Notes: a model not told the origin generated them from the letters alone. DNA of 14,879 bases from Thermoplasmatota archaeon (GCA_022848825.1 JAJISH010000198.1:1-14879); one strand, 5' to 3'. Shown: positions 1-7,315, counted from the stretch's first letter. Program-made: numbers and translations.

Positions 1-27
1 TAATTGTTAATTGGAAACTATTGGGAA

Positions 28-42
28 GCAAGGCAACCTTGC
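28..42. other. Small hairpin in AT-rich left edge
   Basis: A perfect 6-bp inverted repeat (GCAAGG / CCTTGC, 3-nt loop) lies in the AT-rich first 83 bases, upstream of the ATG at 84. No T-run follows, so a terminator is not well supported. Nothing else was recognised in 1-83 except an AGGAG Shine-Dalgarno-like motif at about 71-75, 8 nt before the ATG at 84. Confidence 0.25.
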
Positions 43-83
43 ATCCCTGATAAATCATCTCAATTTGCACAGGAGCATCTGTT

Positions 84-256
84 ATGGCAGTTTCAGAAGA
101 CGTTAGAAAGGCTTATGTTAATTTTATTATGCTTCAAGTATTTGATGATCAATACATTGATCGTCTAGAGGAGAAGAAAATCCTTGAAGAAGGAATTAAG
201 AAAGGGTTAGGTGTAGAAGAAGGGCTTGCTATCATGCGACAAGTCGCTCAAGATAA
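84..256 (+). CDS. AT-rich N-terminal gene fragment joined to the TPR gene
   Basis: An ATG with an AGGAG motif in front starts a frame of about 57 plausible codons (MAVSEDVRKAYVNF..., then a Lys/Glu-rich part) ending near ...MRQVAQDK. Base composition and codons (TTA, ATT, AAT, AGA, GAA) are clearly more AT-rich than everything downstream. After about 256 the frame runs on to a stop at 474-476, but that stretch is an out-of-frame reading of the TPR gene (Arg/Gly/Pro-rich, shadow-like), so the real gene is cut off here. I do not recognise the family. It looks more bacterial than archaeal. It could be an assembly chimera or a genuine insertion boundary. Confidence 0.4.
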
Positions 257-1461
257 AGCCGGATTTCGACTATGCGCTCTATGCGAAGGGGTACTCTATG
301 GCCAAGATGGGCAAGCTGGAGGAAGGCCTCGAGCTGATCGACCAGTCCCTGGAGCTGAACCCGAACTACGATCACGCATGGCTCGCAAAGGCGGATGTCC
401 TACTCGACATGAACCGCCTGGAGGAGGCAAGGGACGCGCTCAACAACTCACTCATCCTCAATCCAACCTTCGATGAGGCCTGGGCCCTCAGGGGAGGGGT
501 AATGGCCAAGATGGGCAACTACGATGAGGCGGATTTCTGCTTCTCCGAAGCCCTTCGCTGCTTGGATCTCGCGATCGGAGCGGAACAGCATACGCGCCAT
601 GCGCTCCTGGAGAAGGGGAAGCTGCTTCATAGACTTGGAGTTTATGAGGAGGCGATCATGTGCTTCGACGCACTCCTGGAAATAAGAGAGGACAGGGAAG
701 CTTACGAGTGGAAGGCGAAGGCCCTCACCGATTTGGGAGATCTCAACGACGTCGTCTCCACCTGTGAGAGAGCAATCGACAACGACATCGAGTCCTCGGA
801 CATACTCCGTGCACTGGCGACGGCGCTCGACGTGCTCGGCCGGAAGGAGGAGGCCCTTGACGTGTGCGGGCGCCTGGTAGAGGAAGAGACTTCTGAGGAT
901 ATGCTGCTGCTGAAAGCCAGGCTCCTCGCCGACCTGGGACGCTTCGATGAAGCGATTGGAACCGCGAACGATGCAATCAACCTCGACCCGAAGCACATCT
1001 CGGTCAAGTCCTATGTGCTTGAGAAGAAAGATGATCTGGCAGGTGCGCTTGAAGCCCTCGACAAGGCCCTCCGCATCGAAGCGAAGAACGATCTATTGTG
1101 GCATCGAAAGGCCTCCCTTCTCAGCGTGACCGGAGATTTCAAGGGGGCCGTGCGTGCGTTGGATATAGCCTTAGGGCTGAACGGAGATTCCGAGGTCTAC
1201 TGGACCGAGAAAGGGGAGCTTCTGGCGAAGTTGGGTCATAATGGGAAGGCCCTCGAGTACTTCGATTCCGCCCTCGCGATCAATGAGGATTATGCCGAGG
1301 CCTGGCTTCGCAAGGGAGAAGCTCTGGACGCCCTCGGACGAAAGAAGGACGCCGATGTGTGTATGGAGCGCGCGATGAAGCTGGACACGAGTCCTGTGGG
1401 AGCCAGTGAGGGCAAGAAGGGGGAATTAGAACACGCGGACCCAGGGCTATCTGATAATTGA
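226..1461 (+). CDS. TPR-repeat protein, 5' end missing or replaced
   Basis: About 11 consecutive tetratricopeptide-like repeats of ~34 residues fill the whole product. Units carry typical features such as AW-LAKADVL-DMNRLEEA--AL--SL-LNP, and LNP/IN-D inter-repeat turns recur. TPR arrays are protein-interaction scaffolds; no enzyme domain, signal peptide or membrane helix is visible, so the protein is probably cytosolic with unknown partners. One repeat near residue 260 is about 3 residues short. The C-terminus is a charged tail without repeat character. The first available start is a TTG at 226, and an in-frame TAG lies at 214-216. The opening residues (CDKSLKIKPDFDYALYAKG) already look like the end of a repeat, so the true start is probably lost at the composition break near 235-256. 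The first internal ATG is at 298. The TPR assignment is firm; the start is not. Confidence 0.85.
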   Translation: MLSCDKSLKIKPDFDYALYAKGYSMAKMGKLEEGLELIDQSLELNPNYDHAWLAKADVLLDMNRLEEARDALNNSLILNPTFDEAWALRGGVMAKMGNYDEADFCFSEALRCLDLAIGAEQHTRHALLEKGKLLHRLGVYEEAIMCFDALLEIREDREAYEWKAKALTDLGDLNDVVSTCERAIDNDIESSDILRALATALDVLGRKEEALDVCGRLVEEETSEDMLLLKARLLADLGRFDEAIGTANDAINLDPKHISVKSYVLEKKDDLAGALEALDKALRIEAKNDLLWHRKASLLSVTGDFKGAVRALDIALGLNGDSEVYWTEKGELLAKLGHNGKALEYFDSALAINEDYAEAWLRKGEALDALGRKKDADVCMERAMKLDTSPVGASEGKKGELEHADPGLSDN

Positions 1462-1470
1462 GGCGTTAGC

Positions 1471-1477
1471 TATTTAT
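1471..1477 (+). promoter_or_regulatory. TATA box for the membrane/surface-protein cluster
   Basis: TATTTAT lies 31-37 bp before the ATG at 1508, in the 46-bp gap after the TPR gene. An archaeal start about 25 bp downstream would leave a very short leader. It also argues against the TTG at 1490, which would be too close to the box. Confidence 0.45.
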
Positions 1478-1507
1478 CGCCAGCCATGATTGGACGGATG
1501 TATCACC

Positions 1508-1804
1508 ATGACACCAAGCGAGGTCTCGGAAATCTCCCGATCCCGGCTCGCTAGAGACAGGGCCCTATTCTATCTCGGCGCTGTGCTTATCGTCGTGGGA
1601 GGGCCAGTCCTCTCTCTCGGTTCCATTGCTCACGACAGATACAATATCCCCATCATCGGTGAAGCCTATGATGCATTTGGCTGGTTGAACACGCTGTTCA
1701 TGATGGCAGGCATCGCGGTCCTTGTCATCGGCACTGCCCTCGTCGTCATCTCTCTGCGCGGGGGACTTATCACTGGCTACCGAAGCCCGGAGGACCTCCC
1801 ATGA
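1508..1804 (+). CDS. Small two-helix membrane protein
   Basis: This 98-residue product has two strongly hydrophobic segments, at about residues 20-40 and 61-83. They are joined by a short polar loop (AHDRYNIPIIGEAYDAFGW), and the N-terminus is charged (SRSRLARDR). No catalytic motif is visible and the family is not recognised. The ATG at 1508 is preferred over the in-frame TTG at 1490 because of the TATA-box spacing. The stop overlaps the next start as ATGA at 1801-1804, so it is probably translationally coupled to the large surface protein and may help assemble or anchor it (inference from context only). Confidence 0.65.
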   Translation: MTPSEVSEISRSRLARDRALFYLGAVLIVVGGPVLSLGSIAHDRYNIPIIGEAYDAFGWLNTLFMMAGIAVLVIGTALVVISLRGGLITGYRSPEDLP

Positions 1805-4737
1805 ACAAGAAGGCCTATCTCTCCCACCCCTCTTCGAGGAAGGAGAACGCATCGTCGGGAGTGGACGGCAGGAAGGGCTTCGTGAACGGTGGTACTTCAA
1901 GGCCTGGAATGAACGGCCTTGTGAATGGGAACGGCCTTGTGAATGGTGGAACGCTCACGGCCACCAAGGGCAGGGTCAATGGGAAGGGTTTGGTTAACGG
2001 AGTGGGCTACACCAATGGTCACATGAAGCTCCCCCTGAAGAGGAATCGGTTCGGTGTGATATTCCAGAGGGATCTCAAGATCGGCCTTAGCCTGGTCGTG
2101 TTCTTTCTTCTCATCTTCCCCGCAGCCGTGATGATTCTGGAAACGGAGGAGTACGTTCCGCCGATCAAGATCGACTCAAGGTTCGAGGACTGGGACAAGG
2201 TCCCGAGATTCGGCGACGCGCAGGTCGTGTACAACGACAATGTGAACATATGGAAGTACTCCACGGTCTCTGATAGCAACCATATCTACTTCTACGTCGA
2301 AGTCGCTGCCAAGATCCTTGACGACCCTGACGGCATCGATGGGTTCTACGTGTTCATAGACGAGGACAGGAGCACCTCGAGCGGGTACCGGGTGCGTGAC
2401 ATTGGGGCGGATTTCATGATCGAGGTGTTCGGAGGCGATAGGGAGGTCTTCGAGTCCCGGTTCTCCGTCTTCAGAGGGACGGAATACAACTGGTCGGCGT
2501 GGGAGGTCGCCGGTAGCGCCTCTGTCGGGCTCAGCGAGTCCAAGATGGAGATCGGCATCTTCTCGATGGACATAGGCGAGGACTTCGATGCTCTGATATA
2601 CGCGACCGACTTCGACGGAAGCGAGTGCTTCACTTCTGTCAAGTTCGGGCCCAGGCTCACGTCCCTGGTCATCACACAGTCCAGCGACGGGGAGTTGCTT
2701 GGAATCGGGACCGAACCTTTCCTCAGGCTGGACTTCTTTGCCCTCGGCAGGGACGTCATCGTCGAAGGGTTGAGTATCACAGCGACCGGGAACATCTCAA
2801 TCCAGCCCTTCAGCTTCCTCCCGCTCGTGATGGAAGCCGGGAGAACCTACACCGAATACATTCACGTGGACACGTCAGCGGCGACACTGGAGGACCTCGG
2901 GGAACTCGAGCTCACAGAAGTGAACGCTCACGATATGGACGGCGAGAGGGTCCCGGTGACAATCAAGGGGCAACCAGCGAGAGCCTACATCGGCAGCAAA
3001 CCGGCAGGGAAGAGGATAGACGGGCTATTCGGTGACTGGACCATCAGGAACTTCGATGGAATCGATGACGATCTGGTGAACAAGAACGTGGACATCACGG
3101 AATACTCTGCGGACAAGGACGATGCCTTCGCGTATTTCTATCTGAAGACCCAGGGAACCATTCTCGGAGGCTCGGCGGCACCCCAGACCAAGTCCAGAGC
3201 GGTGGGCGGGGAAGGTCCACCGAGCGGGGTCGTATTCGTGCCCCGCGAAGCGACAGGACAGGACGTCACCAGAATCTACATAGACAGCAACTCGTCCGAC
3301 TGGTTCGGATACTACTCCAGCGGGGTGCGTTACGATTACCTGATCGAGATCAGAGGGAAGTACGGCAAGGTCAATCCGCAGCTGAGCTTCCTAAGCAAAT
3401 GGGACGGTGAGAAGTTCATCGATTGGTCCACGATCCTGGTGAGGAAGAACACTCATCAGCTGGAGTGCTCAGCGCCCCTGGCAAGCCTGGTACCGCTCAA
3501 CGAATCGAACATTCTCTTTGTCACCACGGACTGGAGCTGGGAGGGGGACTCGATAGGGGAACCAACAGACTGGTCCACGAGGAGTGGAACGAGGAGCATA
3601 TATGTCGTGGAAGAAACATCGAACTCATTATCGAACACGGCCTACTCGAGCCAGAGGAAACTATTCTATGACGGGTCATACTACTGGAGTTTCTACTACA
3701 ATGCTACACTGGGCAACATCTCCTACGAGTACAGCGCGGACGGATCGACGTGGGTCTCGCCCGATGACTTCCCCATAGAGGACGTGCAGTATGCATCGGT
3801 ATGGTACAACTCCAGCGACTCGACAGTCTACGCGGTTGCTGACAACGACACACCATCAAAGACTGTCTCTGTGGCAAAAGGGACCTTGTCCGGAACGACA
3901 ATATCTTGGGATTCGCCGGTGACAGTGGAGGTCTCAGGACTGGATAAGGAATTCAAGGCCGCATATATAGCGGTCAACTCGTCGGGGCATGTCTGGATTG
4001 CCGCGACAACTAACAACTCGTCGAGCGGGTTCAATGTCAACGCTACGTACTCAAACAGCCCTGAAGACATCAGTAGCTGGAGCACCCCACAAATCATGCG
4101 TTCTTCTGATGTGTCAAACGGATTCGTCTATCCGATTGTCCTTCCGCTGACCACCACGGACATGTATGTGCTCTGGTATGCTGATGGCTACTTGGAGGGG
4201 AGAAAACACGATTCCAGCGGCTGGCAAGGAGTGGACAGCATAGACACCTCAAGTGGCGGGTCCTCAGTCAAGGGCCCCTCGGCCGTCGTCGATTCGTCGG
4301 AGATTCACATGGTCTACATCGATAGTTCCGGTTATGGGAAAGACGCGAATTACGCAGGAAGATGGTCAACTACGACCCTCAATTCTACGGAATCGGGAAG
4401 GTCACCGACGATCACTCTCGACACCAGCTCATCCTACCTCTACGCACTGTGGATCAACTCGTCCAATCAGATAACTGGCAACTATTCGACAGATGGCGGA
4501 ACGTCCTGGACTGCCATGACTGGTATAACGACGAATTCCGACGTCAAGGGAAACCTCACTTCCATCTATTCCTGCAATCTCAATGACATAGCCTGGGAGT
4601 TCGACTCCTCGACGAAAATCAAGTTCGAACCCATCCCCGAGTTCACTGATATGATAATCCCCGTCGCATCAATCGCAGTTCTTGCCCTATTCCGGAGGAG
4701 GAGAAACCACGAAGGTGAGGCCGAGGAAGAGACATAG
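1801..4737 (+). CDS. Large cell-surface protein with CBM9/DOMON-like domains, Asp-box repeats and sorting-type tail
   Basis: A 978-residue protein. Residues ~26-74 form a low-complexity region with six or seven (V/T/M)NG units. A basic stretch (KLPLKRNRFG) and one hydrophobic helix (~94-113) follow, placing the repeat in the cytoplasm and the rest outside. Two similar beta-rich domains start at IDSRFEDW (~124) and IDGLFGDW (~407) and resemble CBM9/DOMON-type modules ('ID-xx-DW', YFYVEVA, YVFIDED). The second half has repeated beta-strand units with two Asp-box-like motifs, SADGSTW (645-651) and STDGGTSW (896-903), as in sialidase/BNR propellers. No sialidase catalytic set is evident. Many N-x-S/T sequons lie in this half. 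The end (944-968) reads PIPEF, hydrophobic stretch, RRRR, like archaeal C-terminal sorting or anchor signals. It overlaps the small membrane protein upstream by 4 bp. A structural or sugar-binding surface role is likely; the exact ligand cannot be read from the sequence. Confidence 0.8.
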   Translation: MNKKAYLSHPSSRKENASSGVDGRKGFVNGGTSRPGMNGLVNGNGLVNGGTLTATKGRVNGKGLVNGVGYTNGHMKLPLKRNRFGVIFQRDLKIGLSLVVFFLLIFPAAVMILETEEYVPPIKIDSRFEDWDKVPRFGDAQVVYNDNVNIWKYSTVSDSNHIYFYVEVAAKILDDPDGIDGFYVFIDEDRSTSSGYRVRDIGADFMIEVFGGDREVFESRFSVFRGTEYNWSAWEVAGSASVGLSESKMEIGIFSMDIGEDFDALIYATDFDGSECFTSVKFGPRLTSLVITQSSDGELLGIGTEPFLRLDFFALGRDVIVEGLSITATGNISIQPFSFLPLVMEAGRTYTEYIHVDTSAATLEDLGELELTEVNAHDMDGERVPVTIKGQPARAYIGSKPAGKRIDGLFGDWTIRNFDGIDDDLVNKNVDITEYSADKDDAFAYFYLKTQGTILGGSAAPQTKSRAVGGEGPPSGVVFVPREATGQDVTRIYIDSNSSDWFGYYSSGVRYDYLIEIRGKYGKVNPQLSFLSKWDGEKFIDWSTILVRKNTHQLECSAPLASLVPLNESNILFVTTDWSWEGDSIGEPTDWSTRSGTRSIYVVEETSNSLSNTAYSSQRKLFYDGSYYWSFYYNATLGNISYEYSADGSTWVSPDDFPIEDVQYASVWYNSSDSTVYAVADNDTPSKTVSVAKGTLSGTTISWDSPVTVEVSGLDKEFKAAYIAVNSSGHVWIAATTNNSSSGFNVNATYSNSPEDISSWSTPQIMRSSDVSNGFVYPIVLPLTTTDMYVLWYADGYLEGRKHDSSGWQGVDSIDTSSGGSSVKGPSAVVDSSEIHMVYIDSSGYGKDANYAGRWSTTTLNSTESGRSPTITLDTSSSYLYALWINSSNQITGNYSTDGGTSWTAMTGITTNSDVKGNLTSIYSCNLNDIAWEFDSSTKIKFEPIPEFTDMIIPVASIAVLALFRRRRNHEGEAEEET
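1911..1946 (+). repeat. Perfect 18-bp tandem duplication in the NG-repeat
   Basis: The 18-bp unit gaacggccttgtgaatgg occurs twice back to back (1911-1928, 1929-1946). Each copy encodes N-G-L-V-N-G in frame. The neighbouring xNG units are diverged versions, so the array probably expands and contracts by multiples of three bases. Confidence 0.85.
4694..4700 (+). promoter_or_regulatory. Shine-Dalgarno site deciding the PUA gene start
   Basis: GGAGGAG lies inside the 3' end of the surface-protein gene, about 14 nt before a GTG at 4715. It supports the GTG start over the in-frame TTG at 4682, which has no such site and would add a non-conserved 11-residue extension. Confidence 0.5.
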
Positions 4738-5200
4738 GCTTCGCCAGAAGGAAGTGCGGAGGATCGTGGAGGACCTCGAGCGGGCCATGGACTGTCCGGT
4801 CTTCTCGGACTCCGATAGCATCGATGTCGCGAGTCTCAAGGATATGGATATCGTCTACGTCGGCGGAAAGGTTCTGGGGATAATCATCGAAGGGCAGGCT
4901 TTCCTCTCTGTGCGCGGGCTGCTCGAGTACAATCCCGCCAACAGGTTCGTGACAGTGGATATGGGCGCTGTCCAGTTCGTGTACAACGGGGCCGATGTCA
5001 TGGCCCCAGGCGTGGTAGATGCGGATCCAGCAATCTCAGAGGGCGACCTCGCTTGGGTGAGGGACGAGAATAACCTCCAACCTCTCGCAGTCGGAGTTGC
5101 GCTGATGAGCGGGAAGGAGATGGTGTCTAGGGACAAGGGAAAGGCGCTGGAGTCCCTTCATCACGTAGGCGACGCCATCTGGAAGATAGACGAGGACTAG
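4715..5200 (+). CDS. PUA-domain RNA-binding protein (MCT-1/Tma20-like)
   Basis: The 161-residue product has the two-part layout of archaeal MCT-1-like proteins. A basic N-terminus (RPRKRHRLRQKEV) leads into a small alpha/beta domain, followed by a C-terminal PUA domain at about residues 77-155. The PUA signature is clear: VTVDMGAVQFVYNGADVM, then PGVVDADPAISEGD and PLAVG, closing with GKALESLHHVGDAIW. PUA domains bind structured RNA. The eukaryotic relative MCT-1/Tma20 works with DENR in ribosome recycling and re-initiation, and a similar translation role is plausible here (inference). The GTG start at 4715 overlaps the surface-protein gene by 23 bp, suggesting cotranscription. The stop overlaps the convergent flavoprotein stop in a shared CTAG. 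Confidence 0.85.
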   Translation: MRPRKRHRLRQKEVRRIVEDLERAMDCPVFSDSDSIDVASLKDMDIVYVGGKVLGIIIEGQAFLSVRGLLEYNPANRFVTVDMGAVQFVYNGADVMAPGVVDADPAISEGDLAWVRDENNLQPLAVGVALMSGKEMVSRDKGKALESLHHVGDAIWKIDED

Positions 5201-6135
5201 GCCCAGTACGGTTTCTTGATGTACTTGTAGGCGGAGGTCGCTGCCGTGGCGGCCTCTCCGCAGCCCGTCACGATCCTCTTGTCCTTGCCGGGATAGGAGA
5301 CGATGTCCCCGCAGGCGAAGACGCCCTCTATGGAGGTCCTCATGTCGGTGGTCACCACTATCGACTTCTTCTCCAGGTCTATGCCCCAATCCTGCACATT
5401 CTCGAGCTTCGGAGAGAACCCTATGTTGACGATAATGACTTCCAGTGGGAGCGTTGTGTCCTCTTCCGTCTGGTTGTTGAAGACCACAGCCTCTGTGACG
5501 ACGTTGTCACCGCGTATCTCCTTCAGCTCCGTGTTGAAGAGAACCTCTATCGAGGATTTCTCGATGGCCTCAACGTTTGTCTCCATCGCCCTGAACATGT
5601 TCTTTCTGTGCGCCAGGTAAACCTTGTCCGCAACATCTACCAAGCTAAGGGCCATCTCGAGGGCGGTGTCTCCCCCGCCGACGAAGAGGACGTGCTTGCC
5701 GGCGAATAATTCCGCGCTTCTGATGCGGTAGTAGACGCCCTTCTCGTAGAATTCCTCCTCCCCTGGAACGCCTAGCTTCCTGGGCTCGAAAAGACCCATG
5801 CCCAATGCCAGGATGACCGTTTTCGATTCGTACTTGCCCTTGTCGGTTGTGATCGACAGCCCCTCGCCCGTCCTCTTGAGGATCTTCACTTCCTCGTTCT
5901 CATGGATATCGCACCCGCTTTCTCTCGCGTGGTCGACCAGAAGCTCTGCGAGCTTCCTCGCCTCAATGTGATGGTGGGATGGGTAGTCATGGATGACCTT
6001 CGTTGGGTAGAGGAACTTGAGCTGTCCGCCCGCCACCTTGGCATCCAGGACCAACGTGCTCAGTTTCCTTGACGTGGCAAAAATCCCAGCGGTGAGTCCC
6101 GCTGGACCGGCACCGACGATTATCGTGTCGTACAT
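5197..6135 (-). CDS. Ferredoxin-NADP reductase-like flavoprotein (thioredoxin-reductase fold)
   Basis: A 312-residue two-dinucleotide-binding flavoprotein. The FAD motif GAGPAG is at residues 8-13, the NADPH motif GGGDTA at 153-158, HRKNMFR (176-182) matches the NADP-phosphate-binding HRRxxFR pattern, and the second FAD site is GVFACGD (271-277). The length fits the low-molecular-weight thioredoxin reductase family. The redox-active CxxC that true thioredoxin reductases carry just before the NADPH domain is absent: that place reads YYRIRSAELF. This matches the TrxR-like ferredoxin/flavodoxin-NADP reductases (YumC type), so the likely reaction is electron transfer between NADPH and ferredoxin or a similar carrier. 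It is cytosolic and apparently monocistronic, with a divergent acetyltransferase upstream. Confident on family; the electron partner is inferred. Confidence 0.85.
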   Translation of the reverse strand: MYDTIIVGAGPAGLTAGIFATSRKLSTLVLDAKVAGGQLKFLYPTKVIHDYPSHHHIEARKLAELLVDHARESGCDIHENEEVKILKRTGEGLSITTDKGKYESKTVILALGMGLFEPRKLGVPGEEEFYEKGVYYRIRSAELFAGKHVLFVGGGDTALEMALSLVDVADKVYLAHRKNMFRAMETNVEAIEKSSIEVLFNTELKEIRGDNVVTEAVVFNNQTEEDTTLPLEVIIVNIGFSPKLENVQDWGIDLEKKSIVVTTDMRTSIEGVFACGDIVSYPGKDKRIVTGCGEAATAATSAYKYIKKPYWA

Positions 6136-6161
6136 GGTTCTGCCAGAAGCAGATAGGCTCT

Positions 6162-6167
6162 CTTAAG
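6162..6167 (-). promoter_or_regulatory. Possible TATA element for the flavoprotein gene
   Basis: On the minus strand CTTAAG, preceded by an A-rich BRE-like CAAAACC, lies 27-32 bp before the ATG at 6135. That spacing fits a leaderless transcript, and no Shine-Dalgarno motif precedes the ATG. The match to a TATA box is weak. Confidence 0.3.
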
Positions 6168-6210
6168 GGTTTTGATTCTTAGCTCCAGTTCTCGAGGTTG
6201 TGGGATATGG

Positions 6211-6218
6211 ATAAATAT
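6211..6218 (+). promoter_or_regulatory. TATA box for the acetyltransferase gene
   Basis: ATAAATAT lies 24-31 bp before the ATG at 6242. No Shine-Dalgarno motif is found between them, which is the pattern of a leaderless archaeal transcript. Confidence 0.65.
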
Positions 6219-6241
6219 CGAAGCGAAGTTGTGTATCGCAC

Positions 6242-7183
6242 ATGAGGATTGCATCCTACGATGAGACCGATCACGATGAAGTATTGGCAATGAATCTCCA
6301 GGCCTTCGGCTGGCCCATTACAGAGGCAGCCGTCAAGAGGTATCTGAAGCATGATGAGCGCTGGATGGACATTGTCGGCGTGTACGCAATCGAACGGGGG
6401 AGGACGATCGGACAGGTCCTTCCTCTGAAGATACGGACACGGACCAGCGAGGGCGAGGAAACTGTGGGCGGGATCGCTGGAGTCACGGTCGTCCCTGGGA
6501 ATGCCCGCAAGGGAGTTGCCACTACCCTCATGGAAGCCGCTCACGACGTTCTTCGGGATAATGGCATACGCATCAGTTTCCTCTTAACCACTGAATACCT
6601 CGTTGCCTATGGCATGTACCGCAAGCTCGGCTACTTCGACGCCAGCTCCTTCTCCTCTGCCCAGAAGCTCGTCAAAGTCGCCAGGAAACCGAAGGACACG
6701 GTCTTGCGCCCCTATCGCAAGAAGGACTGGAGGAGAACCGACAGGATCTACCGGCACGGGACTCGGAGGCTTCTGGGTTTTGTTGTCAGGGAACGCGCCT
6801 TCTTGAACAAGAAGATCGTCACTTCGCCGCTGACCCGAGAGAACATCATGTTCGTGCAGGATGACAAGGCGGAGGGCTATGTCGTCTTAGCACCTGGTGA
6901 AGACGATGTCACTGTCAGAGAGATCGTGTGCTCCAACGGAAGGTCATTTAACAGAATCATGGCGTTGGTGGAGGCCGGAGCGGCGGAGAAGTATGTTCTC
7001 ACCTATCTTCAGACGTCGAGGCTAGGACGGAGGAGGTTCGAGAGAAGGGGTTACAAGTTCAATCGCACAACGTGGGGGCGGGTCATGGTCGCGCCCCTCG
7101 TGCGAGGGCTCTCCAACAAGAAGCTCTCCGAGCTGTACGACTTCGGCGGGGCCTTCTGCATGATGGCCTTGGACACATTCTAG
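6242..7183 (+). CDS. Tandem-GNAT N-acetyltransferase (Eis-like)
   Basis: The 313-residue protein begins with a GNAT domain (residues ~1-140). Its acetyl-CoA-binding strand and loop read AGVTVVPGNARKGVATTLM (80-98), an R/N-x-x-G-x-A type pyrophosphate loop, and YGMYRKLGY marks the conserved end of the fold. A second, more degenerate GNAT-like half follows (about 155-300), giving the Eis/YdgE-like tandem layout. The C-terminal SCP2-like domain of full Eis proteins is not evident at this length. The substrate cannot be predicted; small amines, peptides or protein N-termini are all possible. The gene stands alone, divergent from the flavoprotein gene with a 106-bp shared promoter region. Confidence 0.75.
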   Translation: MRIASYDETDHDEVLAMNLQAFGWPITEAAVKRYLKHDERWMDIVGVYAIERGRTIGQVLPLKIRTRTSEGEETVGGIAGVTVVPGNARKGVATTLMEAAHDVLRDNGIRISFLLTTEYLVAYGMYRKLGYFDASSFSSAQKLVKVARKPKDTVLRPYRKKDWRRTDRIYRHGTRRLLGFVVRERAFLNKKIVTSPLTRENIMFVQDDKAEGYVVLAPGEDDVTVREIVCSNGRSFNRIMALVEAGAAEKYVLTYLQTSRLGRRRFERRGYKFNRTTWGRVMVAPLVRGLSNKKLSELYDFGGAFCMMALDTF

Positions 7184-7193
7184 CATGAGCACG

Positions 7194-7215
7194 CGAGATT
7201 CGAGTCGACATCTCG
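7194..7215 (+). terminator. Weak hairpin downstream of the acetyltransferase gene
   Basis: CGAGAT (7194-7199) pairs with ATCTCG (7210-7215) 10 bases after the stop, followed by a pyrimidine-rich stretch (cctcctttc). This may help end transcription, but archaeal terminators depend mainly on T-runs and none is strong here. Confidence 0.2.
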
Positions 7216-7270
7216 TCCTCCTTTCCCGGGAAAACCCAGTGGAGATTTCCTCCCCCTCCAGTCACGATAC

Positions 7271-7278
7271 TATTATAT
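7271..7278 (+). promoter_or_regulatory. TATA box for sepF
   Basis: TATTATAT lies 38-45 bp before the ATG at 7316. A start about 25 bp downstream leaves a leader of roughly 15 nt that contains a GAGGG Shine-Dalgarno motif at 7306-7310, 5 nt before the ATG. Confidence 0.6.
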
Positions 7279-7315
7279 CGAAGGTTCACGATATCCGCCC
7301 CATCAGAGGGATTGG

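Noticed and set aside
226..476. Programmed frameshift joining the AT-rich frame to the TPR frame
   Set aside because: The composition break coincides with the frame change and there is no slippery site; a chimera or insertion boundary explains it better.
448..996. 182-codon minus-strand open frame opposite the TPR gene
   Set aside because: Antisense to intact TPR repeats, with no start signal or recognisable family.
3601..4620. Sialidase catalytic domain
   Set aside because: Asp-box motifs are present, but the Arg triad and Tyr/Glu nucleophile pair of sialidases could not be identified, so only a repeat-fold call is made.
7222..7233. 12-bp perfect palindrome TTTCCCGGGAAA upstream of sepF
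   Set aside because: A few such palindromes are expected by chance in 15 kb, and no second copy or matching regulator was seen, so an operator is not supported.
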